Numbered from the stretch's first letter, positions 6,960 to 15,886 are shown. The stretch is DNA of 20,932 nt from JBOHTO01 sp050733695 (GCA_050733695.1 JBOHTO010000053.1:1-20932), one strand, 5' to 3'. The notes: generated by a model not told the origin, from the sequence alone. Made by a program: numbers and translations.

Positions 6960-8612
6960 ATGACCACTCGGCGGTCCTTCCTGCTTTCGTCCCTTGCGGC
7001 GCTGGGCAGTGGAGCGTGCGCGACCGCAGCGACAGCCGGCCGCGGGCATTCGAGCCGGCGGCATGACATCGTTCTGCGTGGCGGAACGATTCACGACGGT
7101 ACCGGCACTGGCGGTTACGAAGGTGACGTCGCAATACTCGCCGGGCGCATCAGTGCCATGAGCGCCGGGCTTGCTGGACGCGCCAGCGATGTCATCGATG
7201 TCAGCGGCCTCGTGGTCGCGCCGGGCTTCATCGACATCCATTCGCACGCGGACGGCACGCTCTTCGACGATCCGCGCGCGGAGTCAGTGATACGGCAGGG
7301 GATCACGACCGCGGTCGTGGGGCAGGATGGCAGCTCGCGCGCACCGAACGCGTCCGATACGCCGGCGACCCGCTTCGCTACGTTCGCTGCACTGTTCGAC
7401 AGCATCGCCGAACTGGAGCCCGCGATCAACATCGCGTCGATGGTGGGCCTGGGGACGGTGCGCGGCATCGTGGTGGGGAACGACGACCGCACGGCGACGG
7501 GCGACGAGATCGCGCGCATGACGGCGCTCGTCCAGGCAGCGCTCGACGATGGTGCCTGTGGCGCGTCGTCAGGGCTCGAATACACGCCTGGCGGTTTCGC
7601 GACGCGCGACGAACTCATCGCCCTCTCGCGCCCGCTCTCTCGCCGGCGACTCTGCTACGCCACGCACATGCGCAACGAGGATGACCACCTCCTGGAAGCG
7701 ATCGACGAAGCGATAGCCGTTGCGCGCGGCGCGGGCGCCCGGCTCCAGATATCCCATCTCAAGACGCAGGGGCCGCGCAACTGGGACCGTATCGGACCGG
7801 CGCTGGACAGGATCGAACGCGCGCACGCGTCCGGACTGGACATTGCCTTCGATCGCTATCCGTACATCGCCTATTCCACCGGCCTCTCGAATCTCTTCCC
7901 GCAGTGGACGCGTGACGGCGGCCGGGACGCATTCATCGCGCGACTCGGCGACCCATCGCTGGAGGCGCGCATCCGCGAAGCGGTGCTCGCGAAGGTGCAG
8001 TCGATCGGCGGATGGGACAATGCGATGATCACGTCGGTGTCGGACGGGCGCGATCGCGGGGCCGAGGGGCAGCGACTGGGGTCGTATGCCGCCGGCATGG
8101 GCGCCGATCCTTACGACACCACGGTGGGCCTGCTCACGCGGAGCGGCGGGAGCGTGGGGATGGTCGGTTTCGCGATGACCGAGGAGAACACCGCCCGGTT
8201 CCTCGCGCACCCGCTGGGCATGGTGTGCAGCGACGGTGGCGCGTATGCGCTCGACGGTCCGGCGCGCTCGGGACACCCCCACCCCCGCGGCCTGGGCGCG
8301 TTCCCCCGCGTGCTCGGACACTACGTCCGCGAGCTCGGCGCACTCGGTCTGCCAGAGGCGATTCACAAGATGTCGGGCTTCCCTGCGGCACGCGCCGGGC
8401 TCACCGGCCGCGGCCTGCTGGCGCCGGGTTATGCGGCCGACGTGGTCGTGTTCGATCCGGCAACCGTGAGCGATCGCGCAACGTTTGCTGATCCCTTCCA
8501 GTATCCCGTGGGGATCAGGCACGTGCTCGTGAACGGAGTGCCGGCGATGCGCGATGGAGAGCGGCTCACGCAGCGGGCTGGTCACGTGCTCAGGCCAGGC
8601 GGCGCGCGGTAG
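6960..8612 (+). CDS. N-acyl-D-amino-acid deacylase (D-aminoacylase) family amidohydrolase, Tat lipoprotein
   Basis: The 550-residue metal-dependent amidohydrolase most resembles D-aminoacylases, which remove the acyl group from N-acyl-D-amino acids. The leader TTRRSFLLSSLAALGSGAC combines a twin-arginine motif with a lipobox at Cys20, so the folded enzyme is probably exported by Tat and lipid-anchored. The metal motif is DIHSHAD (His94, His96), the start of the barrel is VVAPGFIDIHSH, and DGACGASSGLEYTPG, LQISHLKTQG and MVCSDGGAYA are further family blocks. The C terminus (GYAADVVVFDPATV...VLVNG) is the usual beta-sandwich closure. Because substrate range is broad in this family, dipeptidase or imidase activity is possible. 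It sits 16 bases after the LD-carboxypeptidase and is probably co-transcribed with it. Confidence 0.9.
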   Translation: MTTRRSFLLSSLAALGSGACATAATAGRGHSSRRHDIVLRGGTIHDGTGTGGYEGDVAILAGRISAMSAGLAGRASDVIDVSGLVVAPGFIDIHSHADGTLFDDPRAESVIRQGITTAVVGQDGSSRAPNASDTPATRFATFAALFDSIAELEPAINIASMVGLGTVRGIVVGNDDRTATGDEIARMTALVQAALDDGACGASSGLEYTPGGFATRDELIALSRPLSRRRLCYATHMRNEDDHLLEAIDEAIAVARGAGARLQISHLKTQGPRNWDRIGPALDRIERAHASGLDIAFDRYPYIAYSTGLSNLFPQWTRDGGRDAFIARLGDPSLEARIREAVLAKVQSIGGWDNAMITSVSDGRDRGAEGQRLGSYAAGMGADPYDTTVGLLTRSGGSVGMVGFAMTEENTARFLAHPLGMVCSDGGAYALDGPARSGHPHPRGLGAFPRVLGHYVRELGALGLPEAIHKMSGFPAARAGLTGRGLLAPGYAADVVVFDPATVSDRATFADPFQYPVGIRHVLVNGVPAMRDGERLTQRAGHVLRPGGAR

Positions 8613-8636
8613 ATTCCTGGCGAAACGTGAAGAGGC

Positions 8637-8652
8637 CCCGGTCAGGACCGGG
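8637..8652. terminator. Possible hairpin between convergent genes
   Basis: CCCGGT and ACCGGG flank a four-base loop just after the deacylase stop, inside the last codons of the convergent thioesterase gene. There is no T tract on either side, so this is at best a weak bidirectional terminator. Confidence 0.3.
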
Positions 8653-9109
8653 AGCCGCCCCGGGCCTCGGCCTCGGACATGAGAAACTGCTGCACCGCGC
8701 CGGCGATCTCGCGCGGCAGCGGGCGCTTGGCGAACTCCTTCCGGTCCACGCATACGAGAACCTGATACGCCGTGGCGCGAAGGGACGAGCGTGTCGCATC
8801 CATCACGTCGAAGTTGATCGTGAGCGATGTGTGCCCCACGCGTGTGAAGTACGTGAGAACACTGAGGTGCTCGTCGAGCACGGCCGGGGAGTGGAACTCC
8901 GTGTGCATGATCTTGCGCGGCAACCATATGCCATGTCGCTCGAAGACCTCGCCGAACGGCAGCCCCATTGCGCGGAAGATCTCGGTTTCCGCCATCTCGT
9001 AGAATCGGATGTAGGCGCCGTAGCAGATGATCCCGGCGAGGTCTATGTCGCCCCAGCGCACGTACTCGGACATCACGAATGGTTTTCTGGCACTCCCCGC
9101 TGCACTCAT
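8642..9109 (-). CDS. Hotdog-fold acyl-CoA thioesterase (4HBT/YbgC-like)
   Basis: This 155-residue protein has the single hotdog domain of 4-hydroxybenzoyl-CoA/YbgC-type thioesterases, which hydrolyse acyl-CoA or acyl carrier thioesters in the cytoplasm. The signature RWGDIDLAGIICYGAYIRFYE gives the catalytic Asp23, aligning with Asp17 of the Pseudomonas 4HBT enzyme, and a conserved Glu38. VGHTSLTINFDVMDA and ATAYQVLVCVDR are the central strands. The start at 9109 is supported by GGGAG six bases upstream and by the family's length of 130-160 residues; a much longer open frame upstream lies antisense to another real gene and is not coding. The substrate cannot be told from sequence. It is divergent from the CGNR regulator and convergent with the deacylase. 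Confidence 0.9.
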   Translation of the reverse strand: MSAAGSARKPFVMSEYVRWGDIDLAGIICYGAYIRFYEMAETEIFRAMGLPFGEVFERHGIWLPRKIMHTEFHSPAVLDEHLSVLTYFTRVGHTSLTINFDVMDATRSSLRATAYQVLVCVDRKEFAKRPLPREIAGAVQQFLMSEAEARGGSRS

Positions 9110-9218
9110 CGCTGCTCCCGGTTGTCGTCCGGTCGGGGAATCTAGCTGAATGTTGCCAGCTCCCGTCGACGAAAGGGCGCTGCAACCACACGCCTTGCAG
9201 TCACCGCCGGAGCGGGAT

Positions 9219-9935
9219 ATGCTTGTCGCCGCTCCCATGATGAACCCTCCGCCGCCGCCCTCCGCCACGCTCCGGGTCGACGCCATCCCGGCCGATTCGG
9301 AATCGCCCTTTGCGTTTGTCGGGACCCGGCTCTGGCTCGATTTCGTCAACACTGAAGTGCGGGCGGTCGACGAGAGGGGACGGAAGCAGGAAAGGCGGGG
9401 CGACCCCGGCGCCGACGTCCTCGATGACTTCGATTCGCTCGTCAACTGGCTCGAGGTGGCGGGGGTGATCGATGCCGAACGGGCAAACGGCATCAGGCGC
9501 AGGGCGCAGCAGCAGCCCACGGGCGCGGCCGCTGCGCTGATCGACGCGAGGCGCGTGCGATCCGCGCTCCGCTCCCTCGCCGAGCGCGGCGGCCACGACG
9601 GCGTACGCGTCGAGGCGCTGTGCGAGATCAATCGCGTTCTGGGGCGCAGCGCCGGAACGCGCCGGCTGGAGGCGCGCAGCGATGGCACGTTCTCGAGAGC
9701 GTTCGTACCCGGGGGCGACGCCTTCGCGGGGCTCATGATTCCGGTCGTCGAGTCGGCGGCGGACGCGCTCGTCGCGGGAGAGCTCGCGCGCGTGCGGCGG
9801 TGCGAGGGGCGCGGCTGCATGTTCGTCTTCCACGACGGAACGAGGAATGGCCGGCGGCGCTGGTGCGACATGGCCGCCTGCGGCAACCGGGCAAAGGCCG
9901 CGCGCCACCGCGCCAGGCTACAACTGCATTCCTGA
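9219..9935 (+). CDS. CGNR zinc-finger protein with ABATE-like N-terminal domain, likely transcription regulator
   Basis: This protein of about 238 residues ends in a clear CGNR zinc finger: Cys195 and Cys200 in RRCEGRGCMFVFHD, Cys216 and Cys221 in RRWCDMAACGNRAKAARHRAR, followed by a basic stretch suited to DNA binding. The N-terminal part (FVGTRLWLDFVNTE, then LVNWLEVAGVID) matches the ABATE domain usually joined to CGNR fingers. Family members are thought to be stress-linked transcriptional regulators; targets here are unknown. GGAG at 9209-9212 supports ATG 9219. However, a promoter-like pair TTGCAG (9195) and TATGCT (9218) with a 17-base spacer overlaps that ATG, which would favour ATG 9237 or 9240 instead. 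An ATG at 9150 is also in frame. It is divergent from the thioesterase. Confidence 0.88.
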   Translation: MLVAAPMMNPPPPPSATLRVDAIPADSESPFAFVGTRLWLDFVNTEVRAVDERGRKQERRGDPGADVLDDFDSLVNWLEVAGVIDAERANGIRRRAQQQPTGAAAALIDARRVRSALRSLAERGGHDGVRVEALCEINRVLGRSAGTRRLEARSDGTFSRAFVPGGDAFAGLMIPVVESAADALVAGELARVRRCEGRGCMFVFHDGTRNGRRRWCDMAACGNRAKAARHRARLQLHS

Positions 9936-10378
9936 CGGCGCGGACGGTGGCGGTCAGGACGTATCTCGTTCAATTGCCATTGTCGGCGCGCAGAGGAGCA
10001 TCGGCATCCGTCCGAACGACGACGGTTGGCAATCGCGGCGTGTGCGCATGATCGCAAGGCTTGCCGTGCCGCATGTTTTCGGCGACACGTTAGCCGGTGG
10101 ACCGGCGGTCGTGCGCTTCATGCGGAAAGACGGAATCATCATCGGGCTCACGATCTCCAACAGGCGTTCGCGCGGCGTGGCCTTTGAACGCCGCAGACCC
10201 TGGTGACGCTGACGAGAGGAGGGAGGGCATTCCGCGCTTCTCGACTCGTCCTTGTCCATTATCCCGAAATGCGACTGTCCTCGCGCGTACGGTGAATCGG
10301 GTGCTCCACTGGCGCGCGCGACCTTGTGATCGCGGGGATGACGTTGGCGGCGGCGGCGTGAGGGGGGGGGCGATCCAC
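9936..10378. other. Intergenic stretch without a recognisable gene
   Basis: This stretch of 443 bases separates the CGNR gene from the sulfatase. Short open frames cross it on both strands, but their translations are low-complexity with no family resemblance. It ends with a nine-base G run at 10362-10370, eight bases before the sulfatase ATG, which probably serves as an unusual ribosome binding site. No promoter or terminator stands out. Confidence 0.5.
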
Positions 10379-11893
10379 ATGAACGAACCGCTCACGAGAC
10401 GGGAGCTGCTGCGCATGTTCGGCGGCGCGCTGGCGGCGGTGCCGCTCTCGGTGGCAGGAGGGCGACGGCGCGCGGAGCCGCCGAACATCATCTTCATCAT
10501 GACCGATGACCAGCGGCAGGATGCGCTGAGCGCGTACGGCAACCGGACACTCGCCACACCGCACATCGACCGGATCGGTGCCGAAGGCGTTCGCTTCAAC
10601 CACGCGTTCGTTACGAACTCGCTGTGCGCGCCCAGTCGCGCGTCGGTGCTCACCGGACTGTACTCGCACGCGCACGGCGTGATCACCAACGGCGGCGGAC
10701 CCGTGTTCTACAATCAGCCCGGCATCCCCGACGCACTGCCGACCTTCCCTGAACTGCTGCACCAGGCGGGATATCGCACGGGGCTCGTGGGCAAGTGGCA
10801 CCTGCGCTCGCTCCCGACCGGCTTCGATGACTGGGTCATCTTCCCGGGCCAGGGGTCATACCACGATCCGGAGATGATCGCGAACGGCGCGCGGGTGCGC
10901 ATGCGCGGCCACGCCGACGACGTCACCGGTGATCAGGCGCTCGCGTTTCTCGAGCGCCGCCCGGCCGGCCAGCCGTTCTGCCTGCTGTACCAGTTCAAGT
11001 CTCCACACAGGTCATGGATGCCGGCCGCACGCTACGAGCATGCGTTCGAGGACGTCGAGATCCCCGTCCCGCGCACCTTCGAGGACCGCCTGGAGGGACG
11101 GCCCGCGGCGCTGCGGGCGGCGGAGATGGCGATCGCGGACATGCCGGACTTCGCCGACCGCGGTGTCTCGCCGTCGCTCCCGCGCGAGCAGCGCAAGCGT
11201 CTCAACCTGCGGCACCTGGTGAAGAACTACTACCGCGTGCTCCTGAGCGTGAACGACAACGTCGGACGCGTTCTCGACCATCTGGATGCCACCGGCCTCG
11301 CCGGGAACACGATCATCGTCTACACGTCCGACAACGGATTCTTTCTGGGCGAGCACGGACTGTTCGACAAGCGGCTGATGTACGAGCCGTCGATCCGCGT
11401 GCCGATGCTCGTGCGATTCCCGGCGCGAGTCGCGCCCGGCCAGGTGGACGATCGCCACATGGTTCTCAACGTCGACGTGGCGCCCACGCTGCTCGAGCTC
11501 GCGGGTGTTCCACTGCCCGATCCCATGCACGGCCGCAGCATGGTGCCTCTGCTGGAAGGGCGCGACGCGCCATGGCGCGATGCATTCCTGTACGAGTACT
11601 ACGAGTACCCCGCCGAGCACTGCGCGCGCAAGAACAGGGGCATCCGCACCGACCGGTGGAAGCTGATCCACTTCTGGGAGCAGCCCGCGGAGTGGGAGCT
11701 GTACGATCTCGCGAACGATCCCGCCGAGACGACGAATCTCGCCGCGTCGCCGCGCCATGCCGACATCGTGCGCACGCTCACTGCACGGCTCGATGCACTG
11801 AGGCGCGAGACGGGAGATACCGATCCGCCCGGCCCCGCTCCGCGCGCCGCGCCCTGCGGCAACGGTGTCAACACGGGCTATGGACCCCCGTGA
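10379..11893 (+). CDS. Tat-exported sulfatase (type I, Cys-type formylglycine)
   Basis: The 504-residue type I sulfatase hydrolyses a sulfate ester; the substrate is not evident. The leader TRRELLRMFGGALAAVPLSVAGG is a twin-arginine signal, so the enzyme is exported folded. The catalytic motif CAPSR (Cys83-Arg87) is the Cys-type that a formylglycine-generating enzyme oxidises in the cytoplasm before Tat export. Metal ligands appear as Asp43-Asp44 (MTDDQR) and Asp318-Asn319 (TSDNGFFLGEHG), with Lys331 in FDKRLMYE. The C terminus (RTDRWKLIHFWEQPAEWELYDLANDPAETTNLA) is the standard sulfatase tail. The start at 10379 fits the signal peptide; the reading frame extends further upstream without a leader. 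No modifying enzyme is encoded nearby, so it must be supplied elsewhere. Confidence 0.94.
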   Translation: MNEPLTRRELLRMFGGALAAVPLSVAGGRRRAEPPNIIFIMTDDQRQDALSAYGNRTLATPHIDRIGAEGVRFNHAFVTNSLCAPSRASVLTGLYSHAHGVITNGGGPVFYNQPGIPDALPTFPELLHQAGYRTGLVGKWHLRSLPTGFDDWVIFPGQGSYHDPEMIANGARVRMRGHADDVTGDQALAFLERRPAGQPFCLLYQFKSPHRSWMPAARYEHAFEDVEIPVPRTFEDRLEGRPAALRAAEMAIADMPDFADRGVSPSLPREQRKRLNLRHLVKNYYRVLLSVNDNVGRVLDHLDATGLAGNTIIVYTSDNGFFLGEHGLFDKRLMYEPSIRVPMLVRFPARVAPGQVDDRHMVLNVDVAPTLLELAGVPLPDPMHGRSMVPLLEGRDAPWRDAFLYEYYEYPAEHCARKNRGIRTDRWKLIHFWEQPAEWELYDLANDPAETTNLAASPRHADIVRTLTARLDALRRETGDTDPPGPAPRAAPCGNGVNTGYGPP

Positions 11894-11912
11894 ACGCGGG
11901 CAGCAGGGTTGT

Positions 11913-11935
11913 CATTCCCCGGGAAGGCGGGAATG
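11913..11935. terminator. Inverted repeat between convergent sulfatase and transglutaminase-like genes
   Basis: CATTCCC and GGGAATG flank a nine-base loop 19 bases after the sulfatase stop. The motif resembles the short 'TCATTCCCgc...GGGAAT' hairpin that recurs in many GC-rich genomes, so it could be a dispersed intergenic repeat, a bidirectional terminator, or both. No T tract follows. Confidence 0.45.
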
Positions 11936-12019
11936 CATTCGTCACCCGGCAGACAGTGACGCCCCCGGCGGGAGCGAATGAGGCGCGCCTCCCCCCCCCA
12001 ACCCCGCCGCAGGACCGCC

Positions 12020-13996
12020 CTATCTGTTCGCCGTCGGTGAACCCTCCAGCACGATGAACTCCACATCGTCCTCCCCAACTGCGCGGAACCACGCGATGAG
12101 ATCGTCAATGCGATCCGGCGGGAGGACGCCGCGCGATCCGGCCATGCGCCGCGTGATGATCAGTTCGTTCCCCTTCTGCGCGTAACTCGATTCGTAGTTT
12201 CCAAAGTCGCTCTTCGCTGTCACGCCCTGCGGCAGCCGTGCATGCCAACCCGCCGGCAACGTTATCCGTATCTCCGTCACTCCGACGCTGCCACCGGCTA
12301 CGGTCTCCGCGTCGATGGGAAAACGGCGTTGCTTCTGCGCCTCCATCCGCGTTGCCAGGTTCGAGAATCCGCTCATGCTCTCCATGGGGAGATCGAGGAT
12401 CCGTATGTCCCCCGATGTCCTTGCCGCCTTGCCGTCGAGTACTAGCATCGTCATGCGCGGAGTCGTGCCGAGATCCTTGCCGGCGAAACCCCGCAGGCTG
12501 TCACCGCGAGCGCCGTCGTAGATGTTCGTCGCCAGATAGCGCATGACGTTCGCGCGCTCCGTCGAATCCATCGGAGTGGAGAACATGTCGCGCAGACCGT
12601 ACTGCGCGGCGCCGACTGCCGTCTCCATGTAGTGGCCGTCGAAGGTGCCGTCGCTGTCCAGTGCTCCGGCGAGCCGCATCTCGGACCGGTTGGCCGTGAT
12701 CGGATCCTCCGGCAGCATCACCTCCGCGGCCGAGCCGTCCGGAAGCACGACGATCGCGAACTCGCCCTGCTCGGGGTACGGAAGTTCGCCGTACGGCGTG
12801 AGCTCCGATGTTAGATCCACGAACGTGTAGCCGGACTTTTCCTTCACCGCGGCGATCGCATGATCGAACTGCTCGATCGAGGGAAGCGCGCGCTCCACTC
12901 CGCCGCTGGAGTTTAGCAGAACCGGGTAGGCCGTGATGTCGAACTCGCGCAGTGCCGCGATGAACATCGTCGCCTTGTCCTTGCAGTCGCCGAAGCCCGT
13001 CTTCAGCACCTCCGCCGGCGTCCTCGGCTGATAGCCGCCGAGTCCGAGCGAGATGGAGACGTAGCGGATGTCCTGCGCCACCCATCGGTGCACGGCGCGG
13101 ATCGTGTCGTCCCGCGTGACGGCGTCCGTGAGCAGTCCCACGACCTCTTCGCGCACCTCGGGCGTGAGCTCGTAGCGATCGTGCGAGAGTCCGTGATACC
13201 AGCCAGCGATGTCCTGCCACGTCGTCGGCGACGAGACGGTGACGGACATGCGCACACCATCCGAGTCGGCCGCGAACGCTTCACCCTCCGCCTTCGCGAC
13301 ATCGTTGGCCGCCCATACGTAGACGCGGCGGCCGTCGCTCACCGTCTCCTTTCGCTCGAAGTCCAGGTTCCGCTCCAGAATCCTCGGCTCGAGCGTCACC
13401 GGAACGTCGACAATGAGCCGGGAGCGGCGGGCGGGAATGCCCATCGTGATCGCCCACGGCTGAAAGAAGTCGCCGGAAAGAAATGGCTTGAGTTCCTCCG
13501 TCGTGTAGCTGAAGTCGACGATCGTTCCCACCGCGACGCCGGTGAGGGACGCGCGCCGCACCTTGCGGTCGGAGTACACGGGATTGCCCATGGTCGCCGG
13601 TATGTCCGAATCCTGAAGCTGCGATGGTTCGACGCTGATCACCTCGCCGTCCGGCTTCACGACGCGAATCCAGTTGACTGTCAGATTCTGGTGTCCGGGC
13701 GCCCAGGAGAAGCTGTGCTCCTCGAAGCCATCGACGGCGTCCTCCTTGAGGATCTGCACGACCTGGCGGAAGGTCTGCGTTCCCGTGCCGTCCGCCTCGT
13801 AGCGCACGACGCCATCGTCGAGCAGGACAATGGTCGCTTCGTCGGGATAGTCGGCGGAGTCGACGGCGAGCGCGTAGATCGTGTCGTTCGCGACAGACGG
13901 GTCGCCTTCCGGCGTGATCACCGGCGCCTGCGCGGCGAGCACCGCGGGCGATGAGGCGACGAGTGCGAACAGGATCGCGAGGAGTCGGTACGTCAT
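12020..13996 (-). CDS. DUF3857 and transglutaminase-like domain protein, exported
   Basis: The 658-residue protein has a Sec signal peptide (MTYRLLAILFALVASSPAVLAAQ), an N-terminal DUF3857 beta-rich domain to roughly residue 230, a transglutaminase/cysteine-protease-like core, and a C-terminal region. The catalytic triad is visible as Cys338 in TGFGDCKDKATM, His379 in FDHAIAAV and Asp394 in TFVDLTSE. VHRWVAQDIRYVSISLGLGGYQPRTPAEVL is the usual lead-in to the active Cys. The biochemical role of this family is poorly known; peptide cleavage or crosslinking at the envelope is likely. The start at 13996 is supported by AGGA five bases before the ATG. The M20 hydrolase lies 171 bases upstream on the same strand. 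The gap holds GC-rich hairpins (such as GCGCGG/CCGCGC at 14073-14091) but no T tract. Confidence 0.9.
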   Translation of the reverse strand: MTYRLLAILFALVASSPAVLAAQAPVITPEGDPSVANDTIYALAVDSADYPDEATIVLLDDGVVRYEADGTGTQTFRQVVQILKEDAVDGFEEHSFSWAPGHQNLTVNWIRVVKPDGEVISVEPSQLQDSDIPATMGNPVYSDRKVRRASLTGVAVGTIVDFSYTTEELKPFLSGDFFQPWAITMGIPARRSRLIVDVPVTLEPRILERNLDFERKETVSDGRRVYVWAANDVAKAEGEAFAADSDGVRMSVTVSSPTTWQDIAGWYHGLSHDRYELTPEVREEVVGLLTDAVTRDDTIRAVHRWVAQDIRYVSISLGLGGYQPRTPAEVLKTGFGDCKDKATMFIAALREFDITAYPVLLNSSGGVERALPSIEQFDHAIAAVKEKSGYTFVDLTSELTPYGELPYPEQGEFAIVVLPDGSAAEVMLPEDPITANRSEMRLAGALDSDGTFDGHYMETAVGAAQYGLRDMFSTPMDSTERANVMRYLATNIYDGARGDSLRGFAGKDLGTTPRMTMLVLDGKAARTSGDIRILDLPMESMSGFSNLATRMEAQKQRRFPIDAETVAGGSVGVTEIRITLPAGWHARLPQGVTAKSDFGNYESSYAQKGNELIITRRMAGSRGVLPPDRIDDLIAWFRAVGEDDVEFIVLEGSPTANR

Positions 13997-14167
13997 TGTG
14001 GTCCTGCGTTTGGGGTACACAAGTGGACACGGCGCGCCCCCGGCGGAGCAGCGGGTGGGCCACATAATGGGAGCGCGGTACGATTCCGCGCCAGCACCAG
14101 TTCCAGTGCTGCCGTTATGGCTGAGTCCGCCATCTCTGCATGCCGGTTGTGTGGCGCTGGGGGCCAT

Positions 14168-15886
14168 CTACGGCTCCGACGCGGCGCTCCCGGTCGTCTC
14201 GTTCCCCTCGCGGATCGTCGGATAATCGATTCCGAGCTGTTCGAGATACGTGTCGTGGCGTTCCGGATCGAAATAGAACTCGCGCATCGCGGGGCGGTAG
14301 CGCGCCATGATCTCCACGTTCATTCCTATCGCCGGCTGGTCGCCGGGGCGCAGCAGCGGGGTGTACTGCATGTCCTTCGTCTGCACCTCGCGGAAATAGC
14401 TCCACGCGCTGTCGACGAGCGCGGGCCGGCCGATGATGTCGAGCATCGTCATGGCGGTGACCTTCGCGCCGGCCGTCGTGCCCTTGTGCGCGATGGGTGT
14501 CGCCATGGCCACGGCGCTCGACCAGTTGTGACCCGGCAGGTTGGGGATGTTCGCCGGGTATCGCAGCGTGACTGTGGGCACCACCCACGACACATCGCCG
14601 ATGTCATCGGAGCCGCCGCCGTAGTTGTCGTCCGGATCGACGCCCGTGCCGAGGTCGGAGAGCGTGGTGTCGAGCCCTTCCACGCGCGAGCCGATCTCGC
14701 GCTGGAGGGCGGTGGCGAGCGCCTGGTCGGCCTCGCTCCACTCGGGGAGTCCGACGGCGTCGATGTTCTGCTTCATCGCCTCGGCAATGGGTCTGTTGAA
14801 GTGGCGCGGCCAGGCGGTGCCCAGCATGCGGATGGAGTCGAGCGTCGTCCCGCTCATCATCGCGGCGCCCTCGGCCATGCGATTCCCGAGCTCGAACAGC
14901 TCCTTGATGTGCGGATAGTCGATCTCGCGGAAAAAGTACCAGACCGACGCCGTGCGCGGAACGACGTTCGGCTGATCGCCGCCGTCGCGGATGATGTAGT
15001 GCGAGCGGTGCGGGAGACGCAGATGCTCGCGGCGAAAGTTCCAGCCGACGTTCATGAGCTCCACGGCGTCGAGCGCGCTGCGACCGCGCCAGGGCGAGCC
15101 GGCCGAGTGCGCGGTCTCGCCAAGGAAGCTGTACTCGACGCTCACGAGACCGGTGCCGCCGGCCGCACCGTACGACGTGCTCAGGTTGCTGCTCACGTGA
15201 GTGAAGATCGTGACATCCACATCCTCGAACACGCCTTCGCGCACGAGATACGCCTTGGTGCCGAGCAGTTCCTCCGCGACGCCGGGCCAGAGGACGATCG
15301 TGCCGGGGAGATCGTCGCGCTCCATGATGCGCTTCACCGCGATCGCGGCTGTGACGATCGCGGGCTGACCGGAGTTGTGTCCTTCGCCGTGTCCGGGTGC
15401 TCCCTCGATGAGCGGGTCGTGGTACGCGACCCCCGGTCGCTGCGACGCCTGCGGAATGCCGTCGATGTCCGAGCCCAGCGCTATCACGGGTCTGCCTGAG
15501 CCCCATGTGGCCAGCCATGCCGTGGGAATCCCGGCGACGTTTTCACGAATCGTGAAACCGTGTTCGCGGAGGATGCCGGTGAGATAGCGCGACGTCTCGA
15601 TCTCCTGGAAGCCGAGCTCGCCGAAGCTGAAGATCATGTCGACCATCTCCTGCGTGTGTTCGCGCATGGCGTCGACGTCGCGCGCGGCCTCCTGCTTGAG
15701 CGCTGCCAGCCGCTGCTCGTCGAGCGCCGTGCGGGCGGGCTGCTGAGCGGTGATGGGAGGAGCGCACGCCGCTGTCGTCACCAGCATGCTTGCGGCGAGG
15801 GCCGGGATCGCACCCGTGCGGCGGGGTCGGCGGGCGGGGCGTGCGCGGCGGGGACGCTGGAAGATAAGTGAGAGTCGGAGACGCAT
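14168..15886 (-). CDS. M20 family metallohydrolase, AbgB-like amidohydrolase (lipoprotein)
   Basis: The 572-residue protein belongs to the M20D-type amidohydrolases and most resembles the p-aminobenzoyl-glutamate utilisation subunit AbgB. A basic N terminus and hydrophobic stretch end in VTTAAC, putting a lipobox at Cys41. Metal-site blocks are visible: ALGSDIDGIPQ (Asp139), GHGEGHNSG (His165/His169), PGVAEELLGT (Glu204-Glu205) and the late LPGHNWSSA. SFLGETAHSAGSPWRGRSALDAVELMN is the dimerisation-domain signature. AbgB homologues cleave aminobenzoyl-glutamate or other N-acyl amino acids; the exported location here suggests scavenging from outside. GAGGA eight bases before ATG 15886 supports this start. 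It is divergent from the VOC gene with a 178-base gap in which I see no clear promoter. Confidence 0.92.
   Translation of the reverse strand: MRLRLSLIFQRPRRARPARRPRRTGAIPALAASMLVTTAACAPPITAQQPARTALDEQRLAALKQEAARDVDAMREHTQEMVDMIFSFGELGFQEIETSRYLTGILREHGFTIRENVAGIPTAWLATWGSGRPVIALGSDIDGIPQASQRPGVAYHDPLIEGAPGHGEGHNSGQPAIVTAAIAVKRIMERDDLPGTIVLWPGVAEELLGTKAYLVREGVFEDVDVTIFTHVSSNLSTSYGAAGGTGLVSVEYSFLGETAHSAGSPWRGRSALDAVELMNVGWNFRREHLRLPHRSHYIIRDGGDQPNVVPRTASVWYFFREIDYPHIKELFELGNRMAEGAAMMSGTTLDSIRMLGTAWPRHFNRPIAEAMKQNIDAVGLPEWSEADQALATALQREIGSRVEGLDTTLSDLGTGVDPDDNYGGGSDDIGDVSWVVPTVTLRYPANIPNLPGHNWSSAVAMATPIAHKGTTAGAKVTAMTMLDIIGRPALVDSAWSYFREVQTKDMQYTPLLRPGDQPAIGMNVEIMARYRPAMREFYFDPERHDTYLEQLGIDYPTIREGNETTGSAASEP

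Noticed and set aside
7569..9191. A 540-residue minus-strand open frame across the deacylase and thioesterase
   Set aside because: Its translation is His/Arg-rich without domain features and overlaps two real genes in other frames.
9110..10057. Upstream extension of the thioesterase frame by over 300 residues
   Set aside because: The extension is antisense to the CGNR gene and is Ser/Arg/Pro-rich; a hotdog protein of 155 residues with a good ribosome site is complete from 9109.
14073..14111. Two hairpins (GCGCGG/CCGCGC and CAGCAC/GTGCTG) between the M20 and transglutaminase-like genes
   Set aside because: Stems are only six bases and no T tract follows on the transcribed strand; expected by chance in GC-rich sequence.
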